In this document: positions 7,352 to 16,723 of the stretch, one piece after another
Numbering within the stretch: the stretch's first letter is position 1
Layout of the letters: the number at the start of each line of letters is the position of its first letter
Source: Planctomycetota bacterium
Lineage (GTDB): Bacteria; Planctomycetota; Phycisphaerae; UBA1845; PWPN01
DNA: 64,000 nucleotides
Assembly (NCBI GenBank): GCA_029550525.1
Contig: JAKPHF010000056.1
Location: 186,001-250,000, forward strand
Direction: 5' to 3'
Translations under genes and position numbers: made by a program
Notes under the pieces: model-generated
Databases searched by the model: none
Seen by the model: only the letters and a program-made list of their open reading frames with translations
Told to the model about the DNA's origin: nothing

Positions 7352-10171
7352 ATGAACACGCACGCTCGCGCCTGCACATGGTATTTCTTTCTCCCGGTCG
7401 TAGTCTTTCTGTTCGGCACCGGCGGGTCCGGGCAGGCTCAGGCGGAATCGCCGGTGACCGGGCAGATGGGGCCGCCGGCGAATCTGCGGTGCGAGTATCG
7501 GGTGAACCCGCTGGGGATCGACATCGTTCGGCCGCGGCTCAGTTGGCAGGTGCAGGACTCGCGCCGCGGAGCCAAGCAGACCGCATACGAAATCACGGTG
7601 AGCACCGACGAGACGTTCGCCACCGCGGTGTGGGCCACAGGTAAGGTCGAGTCGGATCAGTCGACGCACGTGGAGTACGCCGGCCCCGCCCTGCAGAGCG
7701 GTCGGCGCTACTACTGGCGGGTGCGAACGTGGGACGCGCAGGGCAAGCCGAGCGAGTGGTCCAAGCCGGCATGGTTCGAGATGGGCCTCCTGAGCCCGGC
7801 TGATTGGAAGGCTCGCTGGATCACGGCTGAGAAAAAAGCCATCGCGGCGTCCGCCGGCGAGGAAGACAAGCAGAACGGCCCGCGCCGCTCGTTCTGTCTG
7901 CGCAAGGAGTTCGAGGCCAAAGGCAAGCCGGTGCGGGCCCGGGCGTACGTAACCGGCCTGGGCGTGTACAAGCTGTACATCAACGGCAAGCCGGTGGGTG
8001 ACGATATCCTCTCGCCGGGCTGGACCGATTACCGCAAGCGCGTGCAGTACCAGACGTACGATGTCACCGAGCAAATCGACGCGGGCGTCAACGCGGTGGG
8101 CGCGATTCTCGGCAACGGCTGGTGGTCGGGCGGCCTGGCGCAAAGCACCGAGGCGTATTCCAGCGGCAACCTGCGCTTGCTCATGCAACTGGCGGTCGAG
8201 TATGCCGACGGCACGCAAGACCTGATCGTCACCGACGACAAGGGTTGGAAGGCCCACGCCTCGCCCATCACGCAGGACTCACTCTACCACGGAGAAACGT
8301 ACGACGCGCGACTCGAGATGCCGGGCTGGGCGGCGTCGGGCTTCGACGCGGCGGCGTGGACGAACGCCGTGCTCGTGCCCGAGGCCGAGCAGAAGATCGC
8401 CGTCGTGGCCGACGTGTGCGAGCCCATCCGTGTGACGCAGGAACTGCCCGCGGTGTGGGTGAACGAGCACGAGACCGACAAGGGCACGTTCATCTTCGAC
8501 TTCGGACAGAACGCGGCGGGCTTCGTGCGGCTCAAGGCCCGCGGCGGTGCGGGCACGAAGATCCGGCTGCGGTTCGGCGAGGAGCTGGATCCCAACGGCC
8601 GGCTCTACCGTGACAACTACCGCAGTGCCCAGGCCACCGATTACTACATCTGTAAGGGCCAAGGCGAGGAAGTGTGGGAGCCGCTGTTCACCTACCGCGG
8701 CATGCGCTACTGCGAAGTGACCGGCTATCCCGGACGTCCCGCCAACGACGCCCTGATTTTCCGCGTGTTCCACACCGACGTGCCGCAGGCGGGCGTGTTC
8801 GAATGCTCGCATCCGCTGCTCACGCAACTGTTCAAGAACATTATGTGGGGCCAGCGGTCCAACCTGCACAGCGTCCCGACCGACTGCCCGCAGCGCGACG
8901 AGCGTCTGGGCTGGACGGGTGATGTCAACGTCTTCGGCCCGACGTCGTGCTGGAACATGGACATGGCAGCGTTCTATCACAAGTGGATGCAGGATGTCAT
9001 CGACTCGCGGGGCCCCGAGGGCTGGGTGACCGACGTGGCTCCGGCAATGGTGACGATGGGCCCGGCCGCTCCCGGCTGGGGCGACGCCTGTGTGACCACA
9101 CCGTACACGGTGTGGCAGTTCTACGGCGACACGCAGATCATCGAAAAATCGTTCGACACCATGGTCGGGTGGATCGAGTACATGCACGCCAATCGGGAGT
9201 CCCGGACCGGCTTGTACGAGCGCAAGGGCTACGGCGACTGGGTGGCGACGGTCGAATCGCCCTCGCACACCATCGGTGCCGCGTACTATTACTACTCGAC
9301 CAAGCTCGTGTCCGAGATGGCGCGGGCCATCGGCCGCAGCGCCGAGGCGGACAAATACGCCAAGCGGGCCGAAGAGATCGCCGCGCTGTTCAACAAGCAC
9401 TATCTGAACGCCGAAACCAACCAGTACGCCGGCGAGACGCAGACAGCCAACCTCCTGCCGTTGTATTTCGGCATCGTCCCGCCCGATCGCCGCGAGGCCG
9501 TGCTCAACAACATCGTCGAGAACATCAAGGCCCGCGGGTATCACCTGTCCACCGGGTTCCTCGGCACAGCCTATCTCATGAGCGCACTGGCCGACGGCGG
9601 GCGCCAGGACGTGGCGGGCAAGTTGGCCACGCAGACCAGCTGCCCGTCGTGGTTGTACATGCTCCTGAACGGGGCCACCACCATGTGGGAGCGCTGGGAC
9701 ACCGACAAGTGGGGGCCGAACATGAACTCCCGCAATCACTACGCGTTCGGAGCCATCGGACGCTGGATGATGGAAGACGTGGCGGGCATCCGGTTCGATC
9801 CGACGCAGCCCGGCTTCAAGCACATCATCATCCGCCCGCAGCCGACGGCCGGCCTGACCTGGGCGAGCGCGAGCTATGCGTCGATGTACGGCGACGTGAA
9901 GAGCGCGTGGCGCCACATGGTTGACGATGGCCGCGATGTTCTCACGCTCAACGTGACCGTTCCGGCCAACACGAGGGCCCGCGTCCATGTACCCACGCTG
10001 GGCCGTGCGGACGGCGCGGTGTACGAGAGCGGCAAGCTCGTGCAGAACGTGGGCGGCGCCCGAGGCAAGGTGGAGAAAGTGCCGGGCGTCACGCCGGTCG
10101 CCGTGGAAGGCGGCTTCGTGATCTTCGACGTGGGCGCAGGCAAGTATGAGTTCCGGATTGAAGGCCGATGA
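7352..10171 (+). CDS. Exported alpha-L-rhamnosidase, GH78
   Basis: A 939-residue glycoside hydrolase that should release terminal alpha-L-rhamnose from polysaccharides or glycosides, with inversion. Met1 at 7352 follows AGGAGG by eight bases; a GTG directly before it is also possible. A signal peptide (MNTHARACTWYFFLPVVVFLF...QAQA) directs export. Domains in order: an N-terminal fibronectin-like module (PPANLRCEYRVNPLGID), a bacterial rhamnosidase N domain (LYINGKPVGDDILSPGWTDY), a concanavalin-like part, then the (alpha/alpha)6 barrel. The barrel has the GH78 signature VPTDCPQRDERLGWTGD and the later ATTMWERWD segment with a catalytic glutamate. A C-terminal beta domain ends the protein. The length is typical of GH78. 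It is a lone gene with repeats upstream. Confidence 0.95.
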   Translation: MNTHARACTWYFFLPVVVFLFGTGGSGQAQAESPVTGQMGPPANLRCEYRVNPLGIDIVRPRLSWQVQDSRRGAKQTAYEITVSTDETFATAVWATGKVESDQSTHVEYAGPALQSGRRYYWRVRTWDAQGKPSEWSKPAWFEMGLLSPADWKARWITAEKKAIAASAGEEDKQNGPRRSFCLRKEFEAKGKPVRARAYVTGLGVYKLYINGKPVGDDILSPGWTDYRKRVQYQTYDVTEQIDAGVNAVGAILGNGWWSGGLAQSTEAYSSGNLRLLMQLAVEYADGTQDLIVTDDKGWKAHASPITQDSLYHGETYDARLEMPGWAASGFDAAAWTNAVLVPEAEQKIAVVADVCEPIRVTQELPAVWVNEHETDKGTFIFDFGQNAAGFVRLKARGGAGTKIRLRFGEELDPNGRLYRDNYRSAQATDYYICKGQGEEVWEPLFTYRGMRYCEVTGYPGRPANDALIFRVFHTDVPQAGVFECSHPLLTQLFKNIMWGQRSNLHSVPTDCPQRDERLGWTGDVNVFGPTSCWNMDMAAFYHKWMQDVIDSRGPEGWVTDVAPAMVTMGPAAPGWGDACVTTPYTVWQFYGDTQIIEKSFDTMVGWIEYMHANRESRTGLYERKGYGDWVATVESPSHTIGAAYYYYSTKLVSEMARAIGRSAEADKYAKRAEEIAALFNKHYLNAETNQYAGETQTANLLPLYFGIVPPDRREAVLNNIVENIKARGYHLSTGFLGTAYLMSALADGGRQDVAGKLATQTSCPSWLYMLLNGATTMWERWDTDKWGPNMNSRNHYAFGAIGRWMMEDVAGIRFDPTQPGFKHIIIRPQPTAGLTWASASYASMYGDVKSAWRHMVDDGRDVLTLNVTVPANTRARVHVPTLGRADGAVYESGKLVQNVGGARGKVEKVPGVTPVAVEGGFVIFDVGAGKYEFRIEGR

Positions 10172-10247
10172 TCGGCGACCTTCGCGATGAGGCCCTCAGA
10201 TAACCTGGCGATAATTCCGATGGCCGAAGCGTGCACGTTCCGCGAAC

Positions 10248-11216
10248 TTGCCGCGGCGGATCGGTCTTCGCTCGGACGGTTTTGAGCTGCGCGTCGCACG
10301 TGAGGCTGCTCCGGTCGCAACCGTGCGCTGGGCGGAGATCCAGTCCATTCGAGCGTACAAGCTCGACCGGTGGGTGCACGACGTCATTTGTCTGGCATTT
10401 CAGATTGGCCCCGACCACTGGGTGGAAATTTCCGAGCAAGACGAGTCGCTCAGCCAGGTTTGCAACGAGATGGCGGCACGCTTCCCCGAGATCCCGCCCG
10501 GCTGGCTCTGCGACATCGCCGTGCCGGCCTTCGAGTTCAACGACACGGTCCTGTATCCGTTCGATGCGAAAGCCTATGCAGCTCAACTGAAGGCCAGAGC
10601 CGATCGGCGTTCACCGCCCGACTCGCTCTCCATGTGGGACCACGTCCTCCTCTCATGTGGAACCGCCAGTGCGTTGATCCTGATCGCTGCGGGGCGCTCC
10701 CTCGCTACAATCGTCCCCCTCCTCACCGCCTTGGCCACCGTCGTGCTGGGAATCGGACTGCGACGCAAATACGACGTACACACCGTATCGCAGCAACTGG
10801 TGGACAGTGCGTGGCGAAAGTGGTCGCTCCGGAGAGGCGACGCGAGGTATTTGACCGGCTCACTCGCCAGAATTTCAACCGTGTTGTGCCCCCGCGTCTT
10901 CGCGAGTCGTCCTGACACGAGAAACAGGATGCCTATCGGAATGTATAGAAGCACGAGGCCGAGGCGTAGTCTCGGAAGCCAAGAGCGCGCCGACACCGAA
11001 AATTCCGGCCGGGGCCAGGATTCTGGCGGCGGTGAGATAGGGTGTGCAGGCCGCCCAAAATGCATCCCAGGCGAGACTTCGCAGGGCGGCCAAGTCGTAG
11101 AGAAGGCCGCATTCCGGACAGCGCTCGATGGTCTGGCCGCGAAGGTCGCAGCCACACTGTGGGCAGTGGTATTGCCGGGGATCCCAGGCCATGGCCCGGA
11201 CATTGTATTTGCATGA
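10248..11216 (+). CDS. Hypothetical protein with two membrane helices; 3' end unreliable
   Basis: The first about 185 residues look real. There is a beta-rich N-terminal part (GLRSDGFELRV, TVRWAEIQSIRAYKLD, VHDVICLAFQI, WVEISEQDESL), then WLCDIAVPAFEFNDTVLYP, then two hydrophobic helices (HVLLSCGTASALILIAAG and TIVPLLTALATVVLGIGL). The N-terminal pattern resembles a conserved bacterial family with a PH-like fold and W...I.AYK...D..CL motifs; its function is unknown to me. The only start in frame is a TTG at 10248. After about residue 190 the frame runs antisense to the zinc-ribbon gene and loses protein character. A lost stop or an indel near 10800 is therefore likely, and the annotated end should not be trusted. 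Confidence 0.45.
   Translation: MPRRIGLRSDGFELRVAREAAPVATVRWAEIQSIRAYKLDRWVHDVICLAFQIGPDHWVEISEQDESLSQVCNEMAARFPEIPPGWLCDIAVPAFEFNDTVLYPFDAKAYAAQLKARADRRSPPDSLSMWDHVLLSCGTASALILIAAGRSLATIVPLLTALATVVLGIGLRRKYDVHTVSQQLVDSAWRKWSLRRGDARYLTGSLARISTVLCPRVFASRPDTRNRMPIGMYRSTRPRRSLGSQERADTENSGRGQDSGGGEIGCAGRPKCIPGETSQGGQVVEKAAFRTALDGLAAKVAATLWAVVLPGIPGHGPDIVFA
10875..11192 (-). pseudogene. Zinc-ribbon membrane protein, apparently frameshifted
   Basis: The start at 11190-11192 gives MAWDPRQYHCPQCGCDLRGQ, then ERCPECG, a two-CxxC zinc ribbon typical of small planctomycete membrane proteins. It continues LLYDLAALRSLAWDAFWAAC and a hydrophobic segment (RILAPAGIFGVGALLAS). The frame then turns to low-complexity residues and stops at 10875. 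The next frame of the same strand encodes a convincing membrane helix (LGLVLLYIPIGILFLVSG) at about 10910-10969. The natural reading is therefore a single protein broken by a -1/+1 shift near 10970-11000. Whether this is decay or a sequencing error cannot be told from here. Function unknown. Confidence 0.5.
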
Positions 11217-11336
11217 ACCGTCACCGTCCATGCACGCGAAGTGGATACCTATGATCCCATGTACCGGTTCATGCTGAATCCGCGGGATGACCGTTGGTTT
11301 CCGCAGAGTCGAATCGGGGCTCGGCTAGGAGTGGCC

Positions 11337-12506
11337 ATGGTGGAAAACGAGCGTTACCGCATCGGCATTTCCGGATCGTACGGCGGACTCAACCTGGGCG
11401 ATGAGGCCATCCTGGAGGGAATCCTTCAACAGTTGCGAGCCACCGTGGCGGCGGAAGTGACGGTGTTCTCGCGGAACCCGGAGGACACGCTGCGGCGACA
11501 CGCGGTCGAGCGAGCGGTGCCCGTGCGTTCGATGAGCCGTGAAGAAGCGCGGGCGGAAATCGAAAGACTCGATCTGCTCGTCCTGGGAGGCGGCGGCATC
11601 CTGTACGACGGCGAAGCGGAGGTGTACCTGCGCGAAGTGGCGATCGCTGAGTCGGTGGGCGTGCCGGTGGTGGTCTATGCCATCAGCGCCGGCCCGCTCG
11701 CGTCGGCCGCGTCACGGAAGGCGGTGGCGACGCACCTGCGTTCGGCCGCGCGTATCACGGTGCGCGATCGCGGGGCCCGCAAGCTGTTGGAGGAGGTGGG
11801 CATTCACAACGATATCCATGTGACGGCGGACCCCGCCCTGCTCATCGCCCCCGAGCCGTTGGAGCCGAACGTTCTCACCCGCGAAGGGCTCGACGGCGGC
11901 CATGAGCTGGTGGGCATGTCGGTCCGCGAGCCGGGGCCGGCCGCTCCCGACATCGACGTGGAACACTACCACGCCCTCCTGGCCAACGTGGCGGACTTCA
12001 TGGTCTCGCGCTATGACGCCCAGGTGGTTTTCGTGCCCATGGAGCGCAAGAACATGGACCTCCAGCAAAGCCACGCCGTGGTGTCGCGGATGAAGTCGGC
12101 CGACCGGGCGACCGTGCTCAAGGGCGACTACAGTCCGGGGCAACTGCTGACGCTGATCGGGCATTTCGAGTTCGGGCTGGGGATGCGTCTGCATTTTCTG
12201 ATCTTCTCGGCCATGCAAGGCATTCCGTTCGTTCCGCTGCCCTACGCTTCCAAAGTGCAAGGATTCATCGAAGACTTGGAGATCGAGATGCCGCCGCTCG
12301 AGCACGTGACCACCGGGCATCTCATCGCGCACATCGACCGCTCATGGGATGTCCGTGCGTCGGTTCGCGACCACATTCGATCGCGGGTGCCGCCTCTGCA
12401 GGCGCGGGCGCGGGAGACGAACCAGTTTGTCCTCCAAGTCCTGCGGAGCAAGCCTCCCAAGGAACAGGGGCCGGACCTCGCCCATGCCGCCGCTCAAACG
12501 ACCTGA
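11337..12506 (+). CDS. Polysaccharide pyruvyl transferase family protein (CsaB-like)
   Basis: A 389-residue enzyme of the family that moves pyruvate from phosphoenolpyruvate to sugar hydroxyls as a ketal. The ATG at 11337 follows AGGAG (11326-11330), so I prefer it over a start 32 codons earlier. The N-terminus ISGSYGGLNLGDEAILEGIL has the family's GxxNxGD motif, and LDLLVLGGGGILYD is the glycine-rich loop. ITVRDRGARKLLEEVG and the acceptor-side GLGMRLHFLIFSAMQGIPFV also match the family. In CsaB it pyruvylates secondary cell wall polymers; the acceptor here is unknown. The stop overlaps the next gene by 23 bases, implying coupled translation. Confidence 0.88.
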   Translation: MVENERYRIGISGSYGGLNLGDEAILEGILQQLRATVAAEVTVFSRNPEDTLRRHAVERAVPVRSMSREEARAEIERLDLLVLGGGGILYDGEAEVYLREVAIAESVGVPVVVYAISAGPLASAASRKAVATHLRSAARITVRDRGARKLLEEVGIHNDIHVTADPALLIAPEPLEPNVLTREGLDGGHELVGMSVREPGPAAPDIDVEHYHALLANVADFMVSRYDAQVVFVPMERKNMDLQQSHAVVSRMKSADRATVLKGDYSPGQLLTLIGHFEFGLGMRLHFLIFSAMQGIPFVPLPYASKVQGFIEDLEIEMPPLEHVTTGHLIAHIDRSWDVRASVRDHIRSRVPPLQARARETNQFVLQVLRSKPPKEQGPDLAHAAAQTT

Positions 12507-13890
12507 CGCTTCGATTCCGGTGGTTTTGCCGCCCCGCCGCGCGCTGCACGCAGCGCGGACCGACGTCCTGGTGGTGGGCGGCGGCCCGGCCGGACTGGGG
12601 GCGGCCCTGGGAGCGGCGTGGGCCGGCGCGAAGGTCATCCTGGTCGAGCGATACGGATTTCTGGGCGGCAACGCGACGGCGGCCCTGGTCATGCCGCTCA
12701 TGTCGTTTCACACGCAGCGAGCGGCCATCACCCGAGGAACAACCCGGCTGCTGCCAAACGACCACGGTCCGGGCGAGCCGATCATCGCCGGCGCGCTCCT
12801 GCGGTTCCTCGAACGGCTGGTCCGCAACGGCGGCGCGATTCCCCCCTCGCTCGACACGGGCTTCGTCGTGCCGTTTGATCCGGAGATCTTCAAATGGACG
12901 GCGATCGAGATGCTGGACGAAGCCGGCGTGGAGTTCCTGTTCCACGCATTCGCGAGTGGCGTGCGAGGCGATGGGCAGGTCGAGGGCGTGGTGTTCGAGA
13001 CCAAGTCGGGCCCCATCGTGATCGAGGCGGGCGTCACGGTGGACTGTACCGGCGATGCCGACGTTGCCGCCCAGGCGGGCTGCTCGTTCGAAGTCGGCCG
13101 CGAACCGGACGGGCTCGTTCAACCCATGACGCTGATGTTCCGGGTCGCCGATTTCCGGCATTCGCCCTTCTACGAGTATGTGCGGACGCATGGCGACCAG
13201 TGGCGCGGCGTGCACGGCCTGTGGGAGCTGGTGCAAAAAGCGACGCAGGCGGGTGAACTCAACTTGTTTCGCGAGGACATCCTCTTTTTCGATACCATGC
13301 ATTCGAACGAGGTGGCGGTGAACAGCGTAAGGGTGATGCGGGTGTTGGGGACGGACGTGTGGGACCTGAGCTATGCGGAGTATCAGGGACGACGGCAGGT
13401 GCGACAGATCATCGCATTCCTGCGAAAGCACGTGCCGGGGTTCGAGGAGTCGTACGTGATGCAGACGGGTTCGCAGATCGGCGTGCGCGAGACGCGCCGC
13501 ATCGCCGGTGAGTACCGGTTGACGGCCGACGATCTGCTCAAGGCCCGCAAGTTCGAGGACGGAATTGCCCGCGGCTCGTATCCGCTGGACATTCACAACC
13601 CGGCGGGCAAGGGCACCGAACTAAAGCATCTGCCGCCCGGGGAATGGTACGACATTCCGTTGCGGGCCCTGCTGCCCCAACACGTCGAGCGGCTGCTGGT
13701 GGCGGGCCGAAGCATCTCGGGCACGCACGAGGCACATTCGTCGTACCGCATCATGCCCATCTGCATGGCGACCGGACACGCCGCCGGCGTGGCTGCCGCT
13801 CTGGCCGTCCGCTCGGGCCGTGCGATTCGCGACGTGCCCGCCTCGCAAGTCCAGGCGGAATTGCGGCGACAAGGGGCCAGCGTGGGCTGA
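12484..13890 (+). CDS. FAD-dependent oxidoreductase (FAD_oxidored family)
   Basis: A 468-residue flavoprotein. Near the N-terminus TDVLVVGGGPAGLGAALGAA is the dinucleotide-binding Rossmann motif, ending in VILVERYGFLGGNA. VDCTGDADVAAQAGC is the second FAD-contact motif. IGVRETRRIAGEYRLT and the C-terminal SGTHEAHSSYRIMPICMATG with GHAAGVAAALA complete the pattern of the PF12831-type family. This family includes many planctomycete proteins of unknown substrate, often in carbohydrate clusters. The ATG at 12484 lies inside the end of the pyruvyl transferase gene, which supports an operon and a linked role. No membrane segment or signal peptide is visible, so it should be cytoplasmic. Confidence 0.9.
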   Translation: MPPLKRPDASIPVVLPPRRALHAARTDVLVVGGGPAGLGAALGAAWAGAKVILVERYGFLGGNATAALVMPLMSFHTQRAAITRGTTRLLPNDHGPGEPIIAGALLRFLERLVRNGGAIPPSLDTGFVVPFDPEIFKWTAIEMLDEAGVEFLFHAFASGVRGDGQVEGVVFETKSGPIVIEAGVTVDCTGDADVAAQAGCSFEVGREPDGLVQPMTLMFRVADFRHSPFYEYVRTHGDQWRGVHGLWELVQKATQAGELNLFREDILFFDTMHSNEVAVNSVRVMRVLGTDVWDLSYAEYQGRRQVRQIIAFLRKHVPGFEESYVMQTGSQIGVRETRRIAGEYRLTADDLLKARKFEDGIARGSYPLDIHNPAGKGTELKHLPPGEWYDIPLRALLPQHVERLLVAGRSISGTHEAHSSYRIMPICMATGHAAGVAAALAVRSGRAIRDVPASQVQAELRRQGASVG

Positions 13891-13911
13891 GGGACCTTTT
13901 CCACGACCTGT

Positions 13912-14180
13912 AGAATTTTCTTCACATCGCTCACCTGTCGGGCTTGAGGCAACTCGATAGCCTGACGATTGCCGGCGACTTTACCGAGGCAGGCGTGCTT
14001 CGGTTGCGCCAGCACCCCGGCCTGACGTGCCTGTGGGTCGTGACCCCCCGCCGACTGAGCGACGACATCGGCGACAAGCTGGGGGCCGACTTGCCGACTC
14101 TGTTTTTCTTCCAGTACGGCTCGGATTGGCAGCGGATGCGTTCGGCTCGCTTCACGGAAGCGCGGGTGAGGGTGAACTGA
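13912..14180 (+). pseudogene. Leucine-rich-repeat protein remnant (C-terminal fragment)
   Basis: The open stretch reads NFLHIAHLSGLRQLDSLTIA, then GDFTEAGVLRLRQHPGLTCL, with the spacing of leucine-rich repeats found in many planctomycete proteins. It has no ATG and is closed by a stop at 13911, directly after the FAD oxidoreductase gene. It looks like the last one and a half repeats of a larger gene whose 5' part is lost. A TTG at 13944 could start a 78-residue product, but I think a functional gene is unlikely. Confidence 0.45.
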
Positions 14181-14349
14181 CCCCACCCCGAGCTGGAACG
14201 CACAACACGGTGCGGTTAGCGAAGAAGCCACTTCCTCTTATGAATCCCCTTACGGAAGAGACGGCGGGGTTATACCCCTGCCGCTCGCTTGCGGACCACT
14301 GTTCGCGCAGATGGGCGGGACTCGCGACGTTTCGAGAATCCGCGGCTTT

Positions 14350-14378
14350 TTGGCGGACTGGCGAGGGCGGTATAGAAT
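14350..14378 (+). promoter_or_regulatory. Possible sigma70-type promoter for uvrB
   Basis: TTGGCG at 14350-14355, a 17-base spacer, then TAGAAT at 14373-14378. Transcription would start near 14385, leaving a leader of about 165 bases that contains the family B palindrome. The -35 match is only four of six. Confidence 0.35.
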
Positions 14379-14426
14379 AGAGGGCTTGTGCCGGAAAGCG
14401 CCGGCGGAGGCAAGCCCCGGAACCCT

Positions 14427-14491
14427 GTTTAGCGTGCAAGAGATCGGCGCGGCTTCGCCCCGAAGGGGCGAGAAGGTGCCGCACGCTAAAC
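14427..14491. repeat. 65-bp MITE-like element, family B complete copy
   Basis: Perfect 11-bp terminal inverted repeats GTTTAGCGTGC (14427-14437) and GCACGCTAAAC (14481-14491) enclose a GC-rich centre with the palindrome GCCCCGAAGGGGC. Half-copies flank the thioredoxin-like gene. No coding capacity. Confidence 0.75.
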
Positions 14492-14504
14492 ACGTGCAAG
14501 CCCC

Positions 14505-14552
14505 GCCGCTCGCTTGGCTTATCGCTCATAGCCTATAGCTCACAGCTCATCT
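14505..14552. repeat. Left arm of an inverted repeat flanking uvrB
   Basis: CAAGCCCCGCCGCTCGCTTGGCTTATCGCTCATAGC... up to the uvrB start codon. Its reverse complement, with small changes, begins right after the uvrB stop codon (16554-16600). Confidence 0.65.
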
Positions 14553-16553
14553 ATGCCCGAATTCAAACTCGTCAGTCCGTTCAAGCCGGCGGGTGATCAG
14601 CCGGCGGCCATCGAGAAGATCGTGGAGGGCTTCCGAGCCGGCCGCAAGTTCCAGACGCTTCTGGGCGTGACCGGATCGGGCAAGACGTTCACCATGGCGC
14701 ACGTGATCGCCGCGTTGAACCGCCCGGCGCTGGTGATCAGCCACAACAAGACGCTGGCCGCCCAGTTGTACGAGGAGTTCAGCGAGCTGTTCCCCGAGAA
14801 CGCCGTCGAATACTTCGTCAGCTACTACGACTACTACCAGCCCGAGGCGTACATCCCGCAGCGCGACATCTACATTGAGAAGGACGCGTCGCGAAACGAC
14901 GACCTCGACCGGCTGCGGCTCAGCGCCACCAGCTCGCTCGTGTCGCGGCGGGACACCATCATCGTGGCCAGCGTCTCGTGCATCTTCGGCCTGGGCTCGC
15001 CCGAGGACTTCAAGCGAAGCGTGATCTCGGTCACGGCGGGCACGACCATGGACCGCGACGAGTTGCTGCGGCGACTGGTAGACCTCCAGTACTCGCGGAA
15101 CGACATCGACTTTCGCCGAGGAACGTTCCGTGTGCGCGGCGACGTGGTCGAGGTGCATCCGGCCGACGAGGAGTTCGCCTACCGCATCGAACTGTTCGGC
15201 GACGAGGTGGATCGCATCGACATGATCGACCCGCTGACCGGCCGGACGCTGGCCTCGCAGGAGTCGATCTTCATCTTTCCCGCCGTGCACTACGTCATGC
15301 CCGAAGAGCGGATCGCGGCGGCGATCAAGAGCATCCAGGAGGAACTGGACCATCGCGTCATGGAGCTGCGTCAGATGGGCAAGCTGCTGGAGGCCCAGCG
15401 GCTGCTCGCCCGCACGAAGTACGACCTGGAAATGATCCAGGAGACGGGCTATTGCAGCGGGATCGAGAACTACTCGCGGCACTTGAACGGCATGCCGCCG
15501 GGCTCGCGGCCGTTCACGCTCATCGACTATTTCCCCGAAGACTACGTGCTGTTCATCGACGAATCGCACGTGACCGTGCCGCAGATCCGGGCGATGTACC
15601 AAGGCGATCGCAACCGCAAGGAGACGCTGGTCGAGCACGGATTCCGGCTGCCGAGTTGCCTGGACAACCGGCCCCTGCGGTTCGAGGAATTCGAGCAGAT
15701 GTGGAACCAGGTGCTGTTCGTCAGCGCCACGCCGGGGCCGTACGAGCTGAAGCTCTGCGGCGGCGAGGTGGTCGAGCAGATCATCCGGCCCACGGGGCTG
15801 GTGGACCCCGTGGTGCAGATCAAGCCGGCCCGCGGGCAGGTGCCCGACCTGCTGGACCGCATCAGCGAGCGGGTGGCGATGGGCGAGCGGGTGCTGGTGA
15901 CCACGCTGACCAAGCGACTCGCCGAGGACCTCTCGGCGTTCATCGAGCAAAAGGGCTTCCGCGGCAAGTATCTGCACAGCGAGATCGACACGCTGGAACG
16001 GGTCGAGATTCTCAACGACCTGCGGCGCGGCGAATTCGACGTGCTGGTAGGCGTGAACCTCCTGCGCGAAGGGCTCGATCTGCCCGAGGTGTCGCTGGTG
16101 GCGATCATGGATGCCGACAAAGAGGGCTTCCTGCGGAGCGAGACGTCACTCATCCAGACGATCGGCCGCACGGCCCGCAACGTGAACGCGGAAGTGATCC
16201 TCTACGGCGACAAAGTGACGCCGAGCATGCAGCGGGCGATGGACGAGACCAACCGCCGGCGCGAGATCCAACTCGCGTACAACGCCGAGCACGGCATCAC
16301 GCCCGAGACCATTGTCAAGGCAATCCGCAACAGCCTCGAGCAGGAGATTTCGGCTCGCAAGACAGCCCGCGAAGCGATCCAAGCGAGCGAGATGGAGTAC
16401 GACCGGGCCGAGCTGATCTCCAAACTGGAAGCCGAGATGTTCGAGGCGGCCCAGGCGCTGGACTTCGAGCGGGCGGCCCGCATCCGCGACCGCATCCGCC
16501 AGCTCGAGGGCACGCCGATTCTGGAGAAGGTGGCGGGGAAGAGAAAGCTCTAA
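14553..16553 (+). CDS. uvrB: Excinuclease ABC subunit B
   Basis: The 666-residue helicase-like damage-verification subunit of nucleotide excision repair, acting in the cytoplasm with UvrA and UvrC. The start is the ATG at 14553 ([20 protein letters not shown]). Walker A is [12 protein letters not shown], and the beta-hairpin region [20 protein letters not shown] carries the tyrosines that grip [18 protein letters not shown] is the DExH motif, and [16 protein letters not shown] and [20 protein letters not shown] segments follow. The C-terminal UVR motif, which binds UvrC, is [20 protein letters not shown]. Length is normal for the family. The gene sits exactly between two arms of an inverted repeat and has no operon partner. 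Confidence 0.98.
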   Translation: MPEFKLVSPFKPAGDQPAAIEKIVEGFRAGRKFQTLLGVTGSGKTFTMAHVIAALNRPALVISHNKTLAAQLYEEFSELFPENAVEYFVSYYDYYQPEAYIPQRDIYIEKDASRNDDLDRLRLSATSSLVSRRDTIIVASVSCIFGLGSPEDFKRSVISVTAGTTMDRDELLRRLVDLQYSRNDIDFRRGTFRVRGDVVEVHPADEEFAYRIELFGDEVDRIDMIDPLTGRTLASQESIFIFPAVHYVMPEERIAAAIKSIQEELDHRVMELRQMGKLLEAQRLLARTKYDLEMIQETGYCSGIENYSRHLNGMPPGSRPFTLIDYFPEDYVLFIDESHVTVPQIRAMYQGDRNRKETLVEHGFRLPSCLDNRPLRFEEFEQMWNQVLFVSATPGPYELKLCGGEVVEQIIRPTGLVDPVVQIKPARGQVPDLLDRISERVAMGERVLVTTLTKRLAEDLSAFIEQKGFRGKYLHSEIDTLERVEILNDLRRGEFDVLVGVNLLREGLDLPEVSLVAIMDADKEGFLRSETSLIQTIGRTARNVNAEVILYGDKVTPSMQRAMDETNRRREIQLAYNAEHGITPETIVKAIRNSLEQEISARKTAREAIQASEMEYDRAELISKLEAEMFEAAQALDFERAARIRDRIRQLEGTPILEKVAGKRKL

Positions 16554-16625
16554 GCTGTAGGCTATGAGCTATAAGCCAAACAGCGAGCGGCGGGGCTTGC
16601 CCCCGCCGTCTCTTTTCCTTGTCAG
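16554..16625. repeat. Right arm of the inverted repeat flanking uvrB, joined to family C copy
   Basis: GCTGTAGGCTATGAGCTATAAGCC followed by AGCGAGCGGCGGGGCTTGCC and CTCTTTTCCTTGTCAGT. The first part mirrors 14505-14552. The second part matches 6193-6232 in the same orientation. Confidence 0.65.
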
Positions 16626-16723
16626 TACACGCTCCCCTCTCTTTTCCTCGCTTGTCGTTGCGCATGCAGGCAGGTCCTGCGACAAGCGCGTGGCCGTGGG
16701 CGGGATGCCCTTCCCACGAATAA

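Noticed and set aside
8279..9988. A 569-codon open frame on the minus strand
   Set aside because: It is the antisense of the GH78 rhamnosidase catalytic domain and is open only because of GC-rich codon bias.
12322..13596. A 424-codon minus-strand frame
   Set aside because: Antisense to the FAD oxidoreductase; rich in Arg, His and Gly with no domain.
13944..14180. An intact 78-residue gene starting at TTG
   Set aside because: The leucine-rich-repeat pattern begins before the TTG and no start is available upstream, so a gene remnant is the better explanation.
14547..15977. A 476-codon minus-strand frame
   Set aside because: Antisense to uvrB.
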